From assembly GCA_036337015.1 (NCBI GenBank), contig JAYZEZ010000005.1, positions 62,001 through 126,000 on the forward strand: a stretch of 64,000 bases of DNA, read 5' to 3'. Below, piece after piece: positions 16,924 through 25,948 of the stretch (position 1 is its first letter; each line of letters begins with the position of its first letter). Source of the DNA: Casp-alpha2 sp036337015. Its GTDB lineage: Bacteria > Pseudomonadota > Alphaproteobacteria > Rhodospirillales > Casp-alpha2. Position numbers and translations under genes: made by a program. The notes under the pieces were generated by a model. The model did no database searches and was not told the origin of the DNA. It saw only the letters and a program-made list of their open reading frames with translations.

Positions 16924-17928
16924 CTATCCATCATATGATAAATTGCCATCAGTCCGGTGCCAAAGCCTATAAAGATGCCGCTTTTTCTTTGGGTCCCTGA
17001 AATCCTTAAAATCTGATCGATAATGACCTAATTCGTGATTGCTAAGGTACTGAACTTCACCTCGAATGAGTGGTGCCTCAATCCACAAGTCTGATGAAGA
17101 AGTTATTTCATCAATCGCTTCAATTGCAGTTACTAAAGTTTTGTCCATTTTCTTACCAAAAATTTCGTAGCCCCTCCTGATTAGATAAGTATTTGCTCGG
17201 CAACGTAATTTACCTTCAGACCAAGAAAAAAAAGGAGCAAAAGATAGTTTCGGTTCTTGGAGAGCATGCTCAGCCTGTCGATCATAAAAGACAGGCTGAT
17301 ATAATCTTTCTAGTTCTTTTGGAAATTTTTTTTCCATGCGGTCATGAACAGTATAAAGACTACAAATTCTACTTAAACCTCCAGATTTTGCATGATACTT
17401 ACAAAGAAGTCCTACGTAATCAGGAACCCTAACCCCAAATGCATTATCTGTATGAAATAATAACTCTGCACTTGTTGAGGATCCACGAACACCATATTCA
17501 AATTTTTTATTTGTATCTTTTACATCATAGACCATAGTCCCATCCCATTTTTGGGCAACATTTGGTCCAATCAATTGACCCAGTGTCCAATACACTTCTT
17601 TGATATTTTCAATGTCATAATCATCAACAGGAAATTTTTTAATTACCGCAAACCCAATGCCGTTATCCAGAATATTTTTACACTTTGTATAAATATTTTT
17701 AAGATTGGGGATATTGAATTGATCAGGTCTTCTAAGTAACAGAGGCAACGGATGTTTTTGCATCGTTTGTATCATGATCTTAATCTCAGTTTTCGCCTCT
17801 TCATTGATTGGAATCAACCAATCTTCAACATTTAAGTCAGATGCAACCCAGGTCCTCTTTTTATTTATTCCCCTAGTCGAGCGCACTTCTTTATTAGCCT
17901 CATATGACAAATCTATAAATGCACCCAT
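16924..17928 (-). CDS. TauD/TfdA-type Fe(II)/2-oxoglutarate dioxygenase
   Basis: A 334-residue oxygenase. The metal triad is visible as His159-x-Asp161 in LLFHTDNAFG and His302 in NHELGHYRSDF; the 2-oxoglutarate-binding arginine is likely Arg321 in HLYRLWHR. The extended N-terminus (DLNVEDWLIPINEEAKTEI) is typical of the TauD/clavaminate-synthase-like branch that includes taurine, gamma-butyrobetaine and carnitine-type enzymes. The substrate cannot be told from sequence. No transporter or regulator on the same strand is adjacent. Confidence 0.85.
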   Translation of the reverse strand: MGAFIDLSYEANKEVRSTRGINKKRTWVASDLNVEDWLIPINEEAKTEIKIMIQTMQKHPLPLLLRRPDQFNIPNLKNIYTKCKNILDNGIGFAVIKKFPVDDYDIENIKEVYWTLGQLIGPNVAQKWDGTMVYDVKDTNKKFEYGVRGSSTSAELLFHTDNAFGVRVPDYVGLLCKYHAKSGGLSRICSLYTVHDRMEKKFPKELERLYQPVFYDRQAEHALQEPKLSFAPFFSWSEGKLRCRANTYLIRRGYEIFGKKMDKTLVTAIEAIDEITSSSDLWIEAPLIRGEVQYLSNHELGHYRSDFKDFRDPKKKRHLYRLWHRTDGNLSYDG

Positions 17929-18190
17929 TACAATTATCCAATTTCTTAAAAATCAGACCAAGAACTTTCCTTTAACATAACATGTGAATTAATTTGTTAA
18001 AAATATTGAATTTTTTTATTTGACTAAATTATACAATTTTAACAACAATTTATTGGAATTAATAATAATAATATATGTTGTTTAAAATATAACTTTATCA
18101 ACCATATGTTGTATATCACCCTCTTGTATGTTATAAGTTGCTGTGGCTGATTCTTAGTCTAAGTATCGTTAACAACAATTAGGAATAATT

Positions 18191-18415
18191 ATGAATCTAA
18201 TTACCACAATTAAAAAATGGGTCGGGGGACTTACTGATCTTGGAATTATGTTGCTAGCATTAGCAATCGTGGCTTCTCTTCTTGTAGGAGGAACTATGCC
18301 ATTCTTTGGAGAGGTCGTAGGTAATATTACCGCCTTGGTCAAAGATCTTGGTAGCAACGGCCTAGTCGGTCTAATAGTTCTCGGCATTATAATTTGGCTC
18401 TTCTCAAAAAGTTAG
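18191..18415 (+). CDS. Small two-helix membrane protein (paralogue 1)
   Basis: A 74-residue protein with two predicted membrane helices (about 17-37 and 57-71) separated by a short amphipathic segment. AGGA at 18181-18184 lies six bases before the ATG, and a strong terminator follows, so it is likely its own transcription unit. It is paralogous to the 77-residue product at 18528: both read as helix, VG, an F-x-x-x-V-x-N-x segment, then G-I/L-V-I-L helix ending W-x-F/I-S-K. No function is known to me. The 262-base AT-rich gap upstream holds its promoter region; nothing else is visible there. Confidence 0.75.
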   Translation: MNLITTIKKWVGGLTDLGIMLLALAIVASLLVGGTMPFFGEVVGNITALVKDLGSNGLVGLIVLGIIIWLFSKS

Positions 18416-18443
18416 GGTATGAGACTAATCATTAACAAAAAGG

Positions 18444-18481
18444 CGGAACGTTACTTAGTTAGTGACGTTCCGTTTTTTTTT
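18444..18481 (+). terminator. Rho-independent terminator
   Basis: An 11-bp stem (18444-18454 with 18462-18472, one G-T pair) over a seven-base loop, followed directly by eight T. It is the strongest classical terminator in the window and ends the 74-residue protein's transcript. Confidence 0.9.
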
Positions 18482-18528
18482 CTTTATAAGGTTTTAAATT
18501 ATTTTTTTCTTTATAAGGTTTTAAATTA
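18475..18528 (+). repeat. 27-bp tandem duplication across the ribosome site of the second small membrane protein
   Basis: TCTTTATAAGGTTTTAAATT preceded by a T-run occurs twice, 27 bases apart (18481 and 18508). Each copy carries an AAGG; the second is nine bases before the ATG at 18528. The duplication therefore doubled the translation start region right after a terminator. Confidence 0.8.
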
Positions 18529-18761
18529 TGCCTAAGCGGTTAGAGCAAATTAAAAAGATAGGTTGGTTTGTTGTAGAAGCAGCCTTACTTTTAGTAGTTC
18601 TTTGTGTACTACTAGATATTATTGTTGGCTCTAATGGATTTGCATTCATTTCGCAAGTAGCCAGTAATGCACGAAATTTCCTTCACACAGTGCCTCCAGG
18701 AACCACACTTGGAATTGTAATATTAGTATTTTTGTACTGGTTTATTAGTAAAAAGAAATAA
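18528..18761 (+). CDS. Small two-helix membrane protein (paralogue 2)
   Basis: A 77-residue protein with helices at about 12-34 and 58-73 and a basic tail (SKKK). It aligns end to end with the 74-residue neighbour in helix positions and in the segment between helices, so the pair most likely arose by tandem gene duplication and diverged. The ribosome site lies in the second 27-bp repeat unit. No domain is recognised; small proteins like these may modulate a larger membrane partner, which is speculation. Confidence 0.72.
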   Translation: MPKRLEQIKKIGWFVVEAALLLVVLCVLLDIIVGSNGFAFISQVASNARNFLHTVPPGTTLGIVILVFLYWFISKKK

Positions 18762-18831
18762 AACTAAATTTTACTTTTCCTATTTAAATTAAAAAGCAAG
18801 ACGACAGTTATGTTGTCTATTATTACATGTA

Positions 18832-20238
18832 ATGATTGAACAATCTTTTAGTGGATTGCCTAAAACGGGTTCAGATGGTCGACCTTGGCCAAGCCTTCAT
18901 GAGACATTTGTTGTTTGGTTACGAGTTGCATTGCTAAGTTTTGGTGGTCCAGCAGGTCAAATATCGGTTATGCACCGTATAGTAGTTCAAGAAAAACGTT
19001 GGGTTGGCGAAGAACGTTTCTTACATGCACTTAATTTTTGCATGCTATTACCTGGACCTGAAGCACAGCAGCTTGCGGTTTATCTTGGATGGTTAATGCA
19101 CCGTTGGCGTGGCGGATTCATTGCAGGCCTACTATTTCTTTTGCCAGGCATTCTTGCCGTTATGATACTTACTTGTATTTATGCTCTCTATGGTAAAATA
19201 GGTTTTGTAGCAGCTATGTTTTTTGGCTTAAAAGCGGCAGTACTAGCTATAGTTCTCCAAGCAGTCGTAAAAATAGGTACAAAAGCGCTAAGAAACACCA
19301 CAATGATATTGCTCGCTGTTGCTTCTTTTATTGGCATATTCATATTCGGTGCTCCTTTCCCAGCTATTATTTTAGCTGCCGCAACCATTGGGTTCTTTAG
19401 TAGTCGATGGGGATATTCAAGTTTCCTAATTAACAGTTCACATAACTCTGAAAATAATAAAGAATTTGACGAAAATAATACTATACTTGGAAAAAATACA
19501 CCTAACCACGCTCGTCCTGAAAATGCTCGTGTTTTGGTAATTAGTGTAACACTCCTAATGCTTTGGATAACTCCTGTATTGGGCTTGGCTTTAACTTTAG
19601 GAACAAGCAACGTATTCACCGATATAGCTGTATTTTTCTCAAAAATGGCAGTGGTAGGGTTTGGAGGCGCGTATGCTGTACTAGCATATGTTGCACAAGC
19701 AGCTGTTGAAACATTTGGCTGGCTTAAGCCAGGTGAAATGTTAGATGGCCTAGGGCTTGCTGAAACTACCCCGGGGCCTTTAATCATGGTTACACAATTT
19801 GTTGGTTTTCTTGGAGCATTTCGTGACGCTGGTAGTCTTACCCCCTTATCAGCAGGAATTATTGGTGGTCTACTAACTACTTGGGTAACTTTTGTGCCAT
19901 GTTTCTTATGGATTTTTTTAGGTGCCCCGTTTGTTGAGCGATTACGTGATAGTAAAGCACTTTCAGCAGCACTCAGGGCAATAACAGCTGCTGTCGTTGG
20001 CGTGATCTTAAATTTAGCTGTTTGGTTTGGTTTGCATGTAATATTTCATGAAGTTGGAACCTATCAAGCATTTGGTTTAAATCTTGCTATTCCAAACTTT
20101 AAGACTCTCGATACATTGGCTCTAGCATTAGTTGTTTCTGCTTTAGTTGCAGTATTTTGGTTTAGAGTCGGAATGATAATGTTGCTTGGGTCAGCGACTT
20201 TTATAGGTTTAGCTCTTTATGTAACAGGCTTAATTTAA
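18832..20238 (+). CDS. chrA: ChrA-family chromate transporter
   Basis: A 468-residue full-length (two-domain) CHR protein, which exports chromate or related oxyanions. Domain 1 has SFGGPAGQISVMHRIVV, EERFLHALNFCMLLPGPEAQ and LGWLMHRWRGG; domain 2 repeats the pattern as VGFGGAYAVLAYVAQ, WLKPGEMLDGLGLAETTPGP and FVGF. About ten to twelve membrane helices are evident. No chrB regulator is present, so chromate induction cannot be assumed. It converges on the EamA gene with eight bases between stops. Confidence 0.92.
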   Translation: MIEQSFSGLPKTGSDGRPWPSLHETFVVWLRVALLSFGGPAGQISVMHRIVVQEKRWVGEERFLHALNFCMLLPGPEAQQLAVYLGWLMHRWRGGFIAGLLFLLPGILAVMILTCIYALYGKIGFVAAMFFGLKAAVLAIVLQAVVKIGTKALRNTTMILLAVASFIGIFIFGAPFPAIILAAATIGFFSSRWGYSSFLINSSHNSENNKEFDENNTILGKNTPNHARPENARVLVISVTLLMLWITPVLGLALTLGTSNVFTDIAVFFSKMAVVGFGGAYAVLAYVAQAAVETFGWLKPGEMLDGLGLAETTPGPLIMVTQFVGFLGAFRDAGSLTPLSAGIIGGLLTTWVTFVPCFLWIFLGAPFVERLRDSKALSAALRAITAAVVGVILNLAVWFGLHVIFHEVGTYQAFGLNLAIPNFKTLDTLALALVVSALVAVFWFRVGMIMLLGSATFIGLALYVTGLI

Positions 20239-20246
20239 CTTAAGTT

Positions 20247-21119
20247 TTAAATTTTCGACTCATTTTTAAGAATATATAAACCAGAGATAATTACTAGAGC
20301 CGATCCGACTAATAACCAAGCATCGGGAATATCTCCCCAAAAAATAAACCCCAAAATAACAGCCCATAATAGACCTGAATAACGAAACGGAGCAAGAATT
20401 GATGCTTCTGCCCAACGATGTGCCTCTATCAATAAATAATGTGCAGCACCATTGAGTATCCCTGCTAGGGCAAAGATCACGAAATCATATAGAGTAGGAA
20501 AATTCCATGGGAAAAAAAAAGAACCAAAACCACCGGTTATTATCACTGCTAAAGTTGAATAAAAAAGAATAATATCAGAGGGCTCTTCAACACTAATATG
20601 CCTAGTGACCATATCACGTAATGCACCCCAGAAAGCGGCACCTAAAGCAACTAAAGCAGTCCACTGAAATGCATCACTTGAAGGTCGTGTCATAAAAATA
20701 ATTCCAATAAAACCAATTATGATCGCTCCCCACCGGCGAAAACCGACTATTTCTTTAAGAACAAATGGCGCAAGTACCGCAACGATAAGAGGACCTGCAA
20801 ATGTAAAAGCTATCGCATCGGCTAAAGGCATTAAGCTAAATGCGGTGATGATGAAAAAAGTAGAACAGATAAAACAAAAAGATCGTAAGAAATGATTTCG
20901 TATGCGTGTCGGCTTAAATGCTTGGATCCCACCTCTCAAATAAATAATAATAGCTATTGGAAAAACAACAATTGTGCTTCGCAATGAAATAACTTGTGAT
21001 ACCGGATAAGATGCAGTCAACCATTTAGCTGTTGCATCATTCAAGGCAAGAATAAAGAAACCTAACAACATCAGTGCAATACCTCGACTAGGAATATCAT
21101 TCCGCAAAAAGCTTTGCAT
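20247..21119 (-). CDS. EamA-family (DMT superfamily) permease
   Basis: A 290-residue protein with ten hydrophobic helices arranged as two EamA halves (residues about 12-145 and 155-287). Family features include an N-terminal Asn-Asp-Ala-Thr-Ala-Lys helix (ALNDATAKWL), FAGPLIVAVLAPFVLKE closing the first half, and ALVIISGLYIL at the end of the second. Members export amino acids, nucleotide bases or other metabolites; the cargo here is unknown. Confidence 0.87.
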   Translation of the reverse strand: MQSFLRNDIPSRGIALMLLGFFILALNDATAKWLTASYPVSQVISLRSTIVVFPIAIIIYLRGGIQAFKPTRIRNHFLRSFCFICSTFFIITAFSLMPLADAIAFTFAGPLIVAVLAPFVLKEIVGFRRWGAIIIGFIGIIFMTRPSSDAFQWTALVALGAAFWGALRDMVTRHISVEEPSDIILFYSTLAVIITGGFGSFFFPWNFPTLYDFVIFALAGILNGAAHYLLIEAHRWAEASILAPFRYSGLLWAVILGFIFWGDIPDAWLLVGSALVIISGLYILKNESKI

Positions 21120-21217
21120 AAGATCTATCCTCTACTCATGGTTTGATCAGAAAAATCAAATGAGATAATTAAAATAAAGGAGATGATTTTGGAAGGCCTT
21201 ATATATAGGAGTGAGAA

Positions 21218-22225
21218 ATGGATCCAGTAAGCCAAGGTTTAGTTGGCGCGACTTTAGCGCAGTCTTTTGTTCGGCGAGAAAAACTCATTCCAGCAGGAAT
21301 TGCAGGCGTTCTCTCGGGAATGGCAGCTGATCTTGATGTCTTTATTCGTTCTTCAATGGATCCACTTCTATTCCTAGAATTTCATCGTCAATTCACTCAC
21401 TCTCTAATTTTTATTCCGGTCGGTGCGTTTATTGTTTCTTTAACTTTATTTTATTTTATTAAAAAATATCTCTCTTGGAAGGAAACATATATTGTCTGTT
21501 TTCTTGGATACGCGACACACGCACTTCTAGACGCTTGCACATCATATGGAACTAAATTGCTTTGGCCATTTTCAGGTGAGCGAATAGCATGGAATAATAT
21601 TTCTATAATTGATCCACTTTTTACCCTTCCAATCATTATATTTTTTGCCTGTATTTGTATAAAAAAATCGCGATTATTTGTATTTTTAAGTATAGGCTGG
21701 GCATTAATATATATTTCAATAGGGTTATATCAGAATCAAAGAGCATTAAAGCTTGTACAAAACTTAGCTATTTCAAGGGGGCATTTGGCAAATTCGGTTT
21801 CGGTAAAACCTTCATTTGGTAATTTATTTTTGTGGAAAATTATTTATGAATTTGAAAATTTTTATTATGTGGACGCCCTTCGTTTAACCCATACAACTCA
21901 AGTGTGTGCCGGAACAAAAGTAAAAAAGTTAGATGTAACAAATGATATAAAAAAACTGAAGCTAAATAGTCAGCAAGCTCGAGATATTGATAAATTTAGA
22001 GATTTCTCAGCTGGTTTTTTATCTTACATACCTAAAAAACAACTTATAATAGATGTCCGTTATTCCTATATTCCCAACGAAATCAATCCATTATGGGGAA
22101 TTATAGTAAGTAATACAAAAAATGAGAAGAAGCATGTCGAATGGTGGGAAAGTAAAGCTCCAAAGAAAGCAGAATTAAAAAAATTTTTAAGTCTTCTTAG
22201 AGGTAGCGGATGCCAAACTATATAA
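21218..22225 (+). CDS. YdjM-like inner membrane metal-dependent hydrolase (DUF457)
   Basis: A 335-residue protein. The N-terminus (MDPVSQGLVGATLAQSF), the D-x-D of GMAADLDVF, HRQFTHSLIF and GYATHALLDACTSYGT give the His/Asp pattern of the YdjM/LexA-regulated membrane hydrolase family. Four hydrophobic helices lie in the first 175 residues, followed by a soluble C-terminal domain of about 150 residues. GGAG or GTGAGA precedes the ATG at about 8 bases. The substrate is unknown, and no LexA box was identified. Confidence 0.8.
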   Translation: MDPVSQGLVGATLAQSFVRREKLIPAGIAGVLSGMAADLDVFIRSSMDPLLFLEFHRQFTHSLIFIPVGAFIVSLTLFYFIKKYLSWKETYIVCFLGYATHALLDACTSYGTKLLWPFSGERIAWNNISIIDPLFTLPIIIFFACICIKKSRLFVFLSIGWALIYISIGLYQNQRALKLVQNLAISRGHLANSVSVKPSFGNLFLWKIIYEFENFYYVDALRLTHTTQVCAGTKVKKLDVTNDIKKLKLNSQQARDIDKFRDFSAGFLSYIPKKQLIIDVRYSYIPNEINPLWGIIVSNTKNEKKHVEWWESKAPKKAELKKFLSLLRGSGCQTI

Positions 22226-22296
22226 TGTCTTATAATAACAAGACATAATTATAGAATAATTTTTATAAATTAATTAAAAAATTTAATTTTTGTTAT

Positions 22297-22410
22297 TGAT
22301 AATCATTCTCAATTAATAAATAATTGCACTTGTGATAATAATGAGTATCATTATCATTGATATTGATACTCATTACAATTGATTATGAGTATTACTATCA
22401 ATAATGAGGT
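22297..22410 (+). promoter_or_regulatory. Array of Fur boxes upstream of the DUF4856 gene
   Basis: TGATAATCATTCTCA at 22297-22311 fits the Fur consensus TGANAATNATTNTCA at every fixed position. TGAGTATCATTATCA at 22342-22356 fits with one mismatch, and further TGATA/TATCA half-sites continue to about 22410, ending 12 bases before the start codon. Iron-dependent repression of the following gene is the expected consequence; multiple adjacent sites suggest cooperative Fur binding. Confidence 0.85.
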
Positions 22411-22421
22411 TATAAAATATT

Positions 22422-23846
22422 ATGATTAAATTGCTAACTACTGGGGTTTCTGTTCTTTCAATTGCACTATTATCAAACGTTTCTTTTGCTGATGATGCTG
22501 TTTATGGGAAATTCCCTGTTACTCTAAAAGGATATAGCGGAAGTAAAACTAATTCAGTGTCTTATACAGGACAAATAGCAAGGCACGTTTTGCATGACTC
22601 TCTAAAGAAACTTGCCGGCAAGGGCAATGGAGAACCAAATCCAGCTTTGAAAGCACAGATGATGTCTTATTTTAAAAATAAGGACAAAGGACGTGCTATC
22701 ATTGCCCCTAAAACAAAAGGCCCTTTTGTTGTCTCTCAAAAAAGCATTGATGATATTTCAAAAAAGAAAAATCTTTCCGGAAAGACATACAAAGGAACTA
22801 TTTCTGGTATGCCCAATGCAATGACAGGAGGAGAACTTCTTGAGTTTTGGATAGATAAAGCTTCGTCTGCAAAGAAGGGCGTAGATTTAGCCAATGGATA
22901 CAATTATCCCCAACTTATTTCGAAATTTATAATGGGGGCAGTATTTTATAATCAAGTTGTAGATAACTATTTAGATGAAAAACTAAAAGCCGATGTTAAG
23001 CCTAATAACAAGCCATACAAAAAAGGCGCGGCTTACACAGGCAAAGAACACTCCTGGGACGAAGGTTTTGGATATTTTGGAACACCAGGACATACTTTAA
23101 AGCTAACACCTCGTCAGGTTTATGAGATTGCCAAGCAAGGTTCAAAATCAAAAAAACCTGAGGATGCACTCAAATTTGCTGATTACAACAATGATGGCAA
23201 AGTAAACCTTAAAACAGAAATGGTTTTTGCACCTGCATATTATGCTTCTGCTTTTGAAAAGAATGGCACAGATTATGTACATAAAATCACTCGTGCATTC
23301 TTGGATGGTCGCAAATTGATCGCAAGTGCAAATGGTAATAAACTAACTGATGCTCAACGCTCAAAGCTTCGCGGATATGCTGCAATTGTTGGCACCGAGT
23401 GGGAAAAAACTTTAGCAGAAGCCACTTATAAGTATGCTGGATCAGTATACAAAGATATGACAAAGCTAAAAACCATTTTAGACGCTAAGGGGGACACCAA
23501 GAAGGTTAATAGTAAATACATCAAACACTGGGGTGAGTTAAAAGGATTTAGCTTATCTCTTCAAACTGGAAAGAAAAACCTTGGAGAAACCGCAACAAAA
23601 ATTAATCGATTAATTGGTTATGGACCGTTGTTGATTAACTTAAGCCAGGTTACAGACATTGATAGCAAAGGAAACTATGTCCGCAACCAAGGTAATAGCT
23701 GGGGTGAATATATGTTACATATGGTTAAACTTCAGAAATTACTAGTCGATAAATTTGGTGTTAAAGCGAAAAAGAATGAAATAACTGGATCATTAGCTGA
23801 CTTAACTAAAAAGTTAGGTAGTGGTAATAGTGCTGAAAACGACTGA
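22422..23846 (+). CDS. Periplasmic DUF4856-family protein, iron-regulated
   Basis: A 474-residue exported protein (signal peptide to about residue 23, ending SFA). It shows the DUF4856 pattern: FPV near the N-terminus, SVSYTGQIARHVL (residues about 46-58), the HSWDEGFGYFG motif near 213-223 and the ADYNNDGK loop that looks like a metal-binding loop. Family members in other proteobacteria occur with iron-acquisition genes and imelysin-like proteins; the biochemical role is not established. The Fur-box array directly upstream supports a place in the iron-starvation response. A hairpin terminator follows. Confidence 0.82.
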   Translation: MIKLLTTGVSVLSIALLSNVSFADDAVYGKFPVTLKGYSGSKTNSVSYTGQIARHVLHDSLKKLAGKGNGEPNPALKAQMMSYFKNKDKGRAIIAPKTKGPFVVSQKSIDDISKKKNLSGKTYKGTISGMPNAMTGGELLEFWIDKASSAKKGVDLANGYNYPQLISKFIMGAVFYNQVVDNYLDEKLKADVKPNNKPYKKGAAYTGKEHSWDEGFGYFGTPGHTLKLTPRQVYEIAKQGSKSKKPEDALKFADYNNDGKVNLKTEMVFAPAYYASAFEKNGTDYVHKITRAFLDGRKLIASANGNKLTDAQRSKLRGYAAIVGTEWEKTLAEATYKYAGSVYKDMTKLKTILDAKGDTKKVNSKYIKHWGELKGFSLSLQTGKKNLGETATKINRLIGYGPLLINLSQVTDIDSKGNYVRNQGNSWGEYMLHMVKLQKLLVDKFGVKAKKNEITGSLADLTKKLGSGNSAEND

Positions 23847-23886
23847 ATTTAGTCAATGCACAATATTGTAACTAAATAAATTTTTT

Positions 23887-23923
23887 GGCGGCTTGAGCGA
23901 ACATTCAAGCCGCCATAGTTTTT
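23887..23923 (+). terminator. Rho-independent terminator (moderate)
   Basis: A perfect 10-bp G+C-rich stem (23887-23896 with 23905-23914) over an eight-base loop, followed by ATAG and five T. It separates the DUF4856 gene from the transporter genes but the short T-run may allow readthrough, which would put those genes under the same Fur boxes. Confidence 0.8.
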
Positions 23924-23932
23924 AGGTGTGAA

Positions 23933-25948
23933 ATGATGGATGGAATATTTAATAAATTTCTACATGAATTATTTGATACTTTCTTTAATCCACAAAAACG
24001 TGTTTTTATTGGTTACTTAGGAATAACTCTAGTATTCATTTTATCATTTCAGTTAATTTTTACTAAATTACATTTTTTTTCAGCACTGAAAAAAGTCTTT
24101 GCAAAACGTATTTGGCTCTCTAAGTCTGCGCAAACAGATTACAAGATACTACTGATCAATAAATTTTTAATGTTGTTCGCATCTCCTATTTTGCTTTCAA
24201 AATTAGTGCTAGCTACCTTTTTATTTGAAAGTTTACATATTTGGTTTGATGGTCGAACTACTTTCTTACCCAGTGCAAGCACTATACAAATTTCAACTCT
24301 TTTCACGATTACACTTTTTTTATTAGATGACCTAACAAAATATCTTGTCCATAGGGCCTTGCACAACTGGTCAATTCTTTGGGCATTCCATAAAGTTCAC
24401 CATACCGCTGAGACACTCACACCGCTTACAGTTTTTCGAACACACCCAATTGAAGCTATAATATTTTCGCTTAGATCAACGATAGTACAAGCAGTTACCA
24501 TAGCTGGTTTTCTATATTTCTTTGGTGCAAGAGCTGAACTTTTAACGATTTTAGGTGCTAGCATATTTTTATTTATTTTTAATGCAGCCGGTTCGAATTT
24601 ACGCCACTCTCATGTATGGATTAGTTATGGTAATTTCTTTGAGCTTTTCTTCATTTCACCTGCACAACATCAATTACATCACTCATCAAACAAACGCCAT
24701 ATAGACTGTAACTTTGGCACAGTCTTAGCTATTTGGGATCGAATTGGTAAAACATTATTATGTTCTGCGGGAGAGGAGGGTGTCCGGTTTGGCATGGGAG
24801 AAAAAAATGCAAACAAACAAGATCTAAGCTCCATCTATATACTCCCTTTTAAAGATGCAGCTAATTCAATCATGAATATCAAGATTAAAGAAATTAATAT
24901 AATGCACTGCTTCTTCAAAAAAATACAAAAACAAAATCCCATTTCTATTTGTTTAATACTCTCCATATCTATGGTTGCATTTACTTCAGCATCAGCTGCA
25001 TCTCAATTAAATATATACTCACACCGTCAGCCTTTTCTAATTAATCCTTTCTTAGAGGCTTATAAGAACAAGAATCCAGATCTAAAAATAAATATTATTT
25101 ACTCATCTAAAGGTCTTGCACAGCGCTTAAAAGCGGAGGGCAAGAGAAGTCCTGCAGATGTTATCCTGACTGTTGATATGGCGCGTTTAAATGTTTTTGC
25201 TGATAAAAATTTACTACAACCTATAGAATCAAAGATTTTAGAAAATAATGTTCCTAAACACCTTAGAGATATAAAAAACCGTTGGTTTGCGCTTTCAAAA
25301 CGTGCCCGAATAATCATTGTATCAGACCGTGCGAAAGATGCGAAAGAAATACTTCGTTATGAAGACCTTGCTGATTCTAAATGGAAAGGAAGAATATGTG
25401 CCCGACCAGGTAGTCATGTATATAACCGCGCTTTAATTGCCTCTTTTATTCACCATTTTGACGAAAAAATTGCTGAAATCTGGGCAACAAAAATGGTAAA
25501 TAACCTAGCAAGAAGACCCCAGGGGAACGACCGTGCACAAGTAAAAGCTATTTTTGAAGGCCAATGCGATATAGCGGTAATAAATAACTACTACTTAGGA
25601 AAACTAAAAAGTTCCAAAATTCCAGAACAACGTTTATGGGCTAACTCAGTTAAGCCAATCTTTCCAAATCAATCTGATCGAGGAACTCACGTTAATATTT
25701 CAGGAGGAGGGATTGCAAAATTTGCAAAAAATAAAGAAGAAGCTATCAAGTTTCTTGAATTTCTGACTTCTAAGGAAGCACAAGTTCTTTATGGTAAAAT
25801 AAATTATGAGTATCCGATAAATCCAAAAATTTCAAAGTCAGAAGAATTGCAATCCTGGGGTGATTTTAAAGAAGACCAAATGCCTATTTCTAGAATATCT
25901 GACCTGGCACCAGAAGCTCAAAAAGTAATTGACCGCGCAAGATGGTAA
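23933..25948 (+). CDS. Fusion frame: sterol-desaturase-like membrane oxygenase + periplasmic Fe3+-binding protein
   Basis: One open frame of 671 codons carries two complete proteins. Residues 1-323 are a fatty-acid-hydroxylase/sterol-desaturase-type diiron membrane protein, with hydrophobic helices and the His clusters HRALH, HKVHH and HQLHH. Residues 324-671 are a FbpA/FutA-type iron ABC binding protein with its own signal peptide (residues about 324-356, ending SASA) and RPGSHVYNR, NYYLGKL and GGGIAKFAKN blocks. ATG 24902 could start the second part separately, with only a weak AAAGAA upstream. AGGTG before 23933 supports the first start. The 3' end overlaps the permease gene by seven bases. 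It may be a true fusion, later cleaved, or two genes lacking a stop between them. Confidence 0.82.
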   Translation: MMDGIFNKFLHELFDTFFNPQKRVFIGYLGITLVFILSFQLIFTKLHFFSALKKVFAKRIWLSKSAQTDYKILLINKFLMLFASPILLSKLVLATFLFESLHIWFDGRTTFLPSASTIQISTLFTITLFLLDDLTKYLVHRALHNWSILWAFHKVHHTAETLTPLTVFRTHPIEAIIFSLRSTIVQAVTIAGFLYFFGARAELLTILGASIFLFIFNAAGSNLRHSHVWISYGNFFELFFISPAQHQLHHSSNKRHIDCNFGTVLAIWDRIGKTLLCSAGEEGVRFGMGEKNANKQDLSSIYILPFKDAANSIMNIKIKEINIMHCFFKKIQKQNPISICLILSISMVAFTSASAASQLNIYSHRQPFLINPFLEAYKNKNPDLKINIIYSSKGLAQRLKAEGKRSPADVILTVDMARLNVFADKNLLQPIESKILENNVPKHLRDIKNRWFALSKRARIIIVSDRAKDAKEILRYEDLADSKWKGRICARPGSHVYNRALIASFIHHFDEKIAEIWATKMVNNLARRPQGNDRAQVKAIFEGQCDIAVINNYYLGKLKSSKIPEQRLWANSVKPIFPNQSDRGTHVNISGGGIAKFAKNKEEAIKFLEFLTSKEAQVLYGKINYEYPINPKISKSEELQSWGDFKEDQMPISRISDLAPEAQKVIDRARW

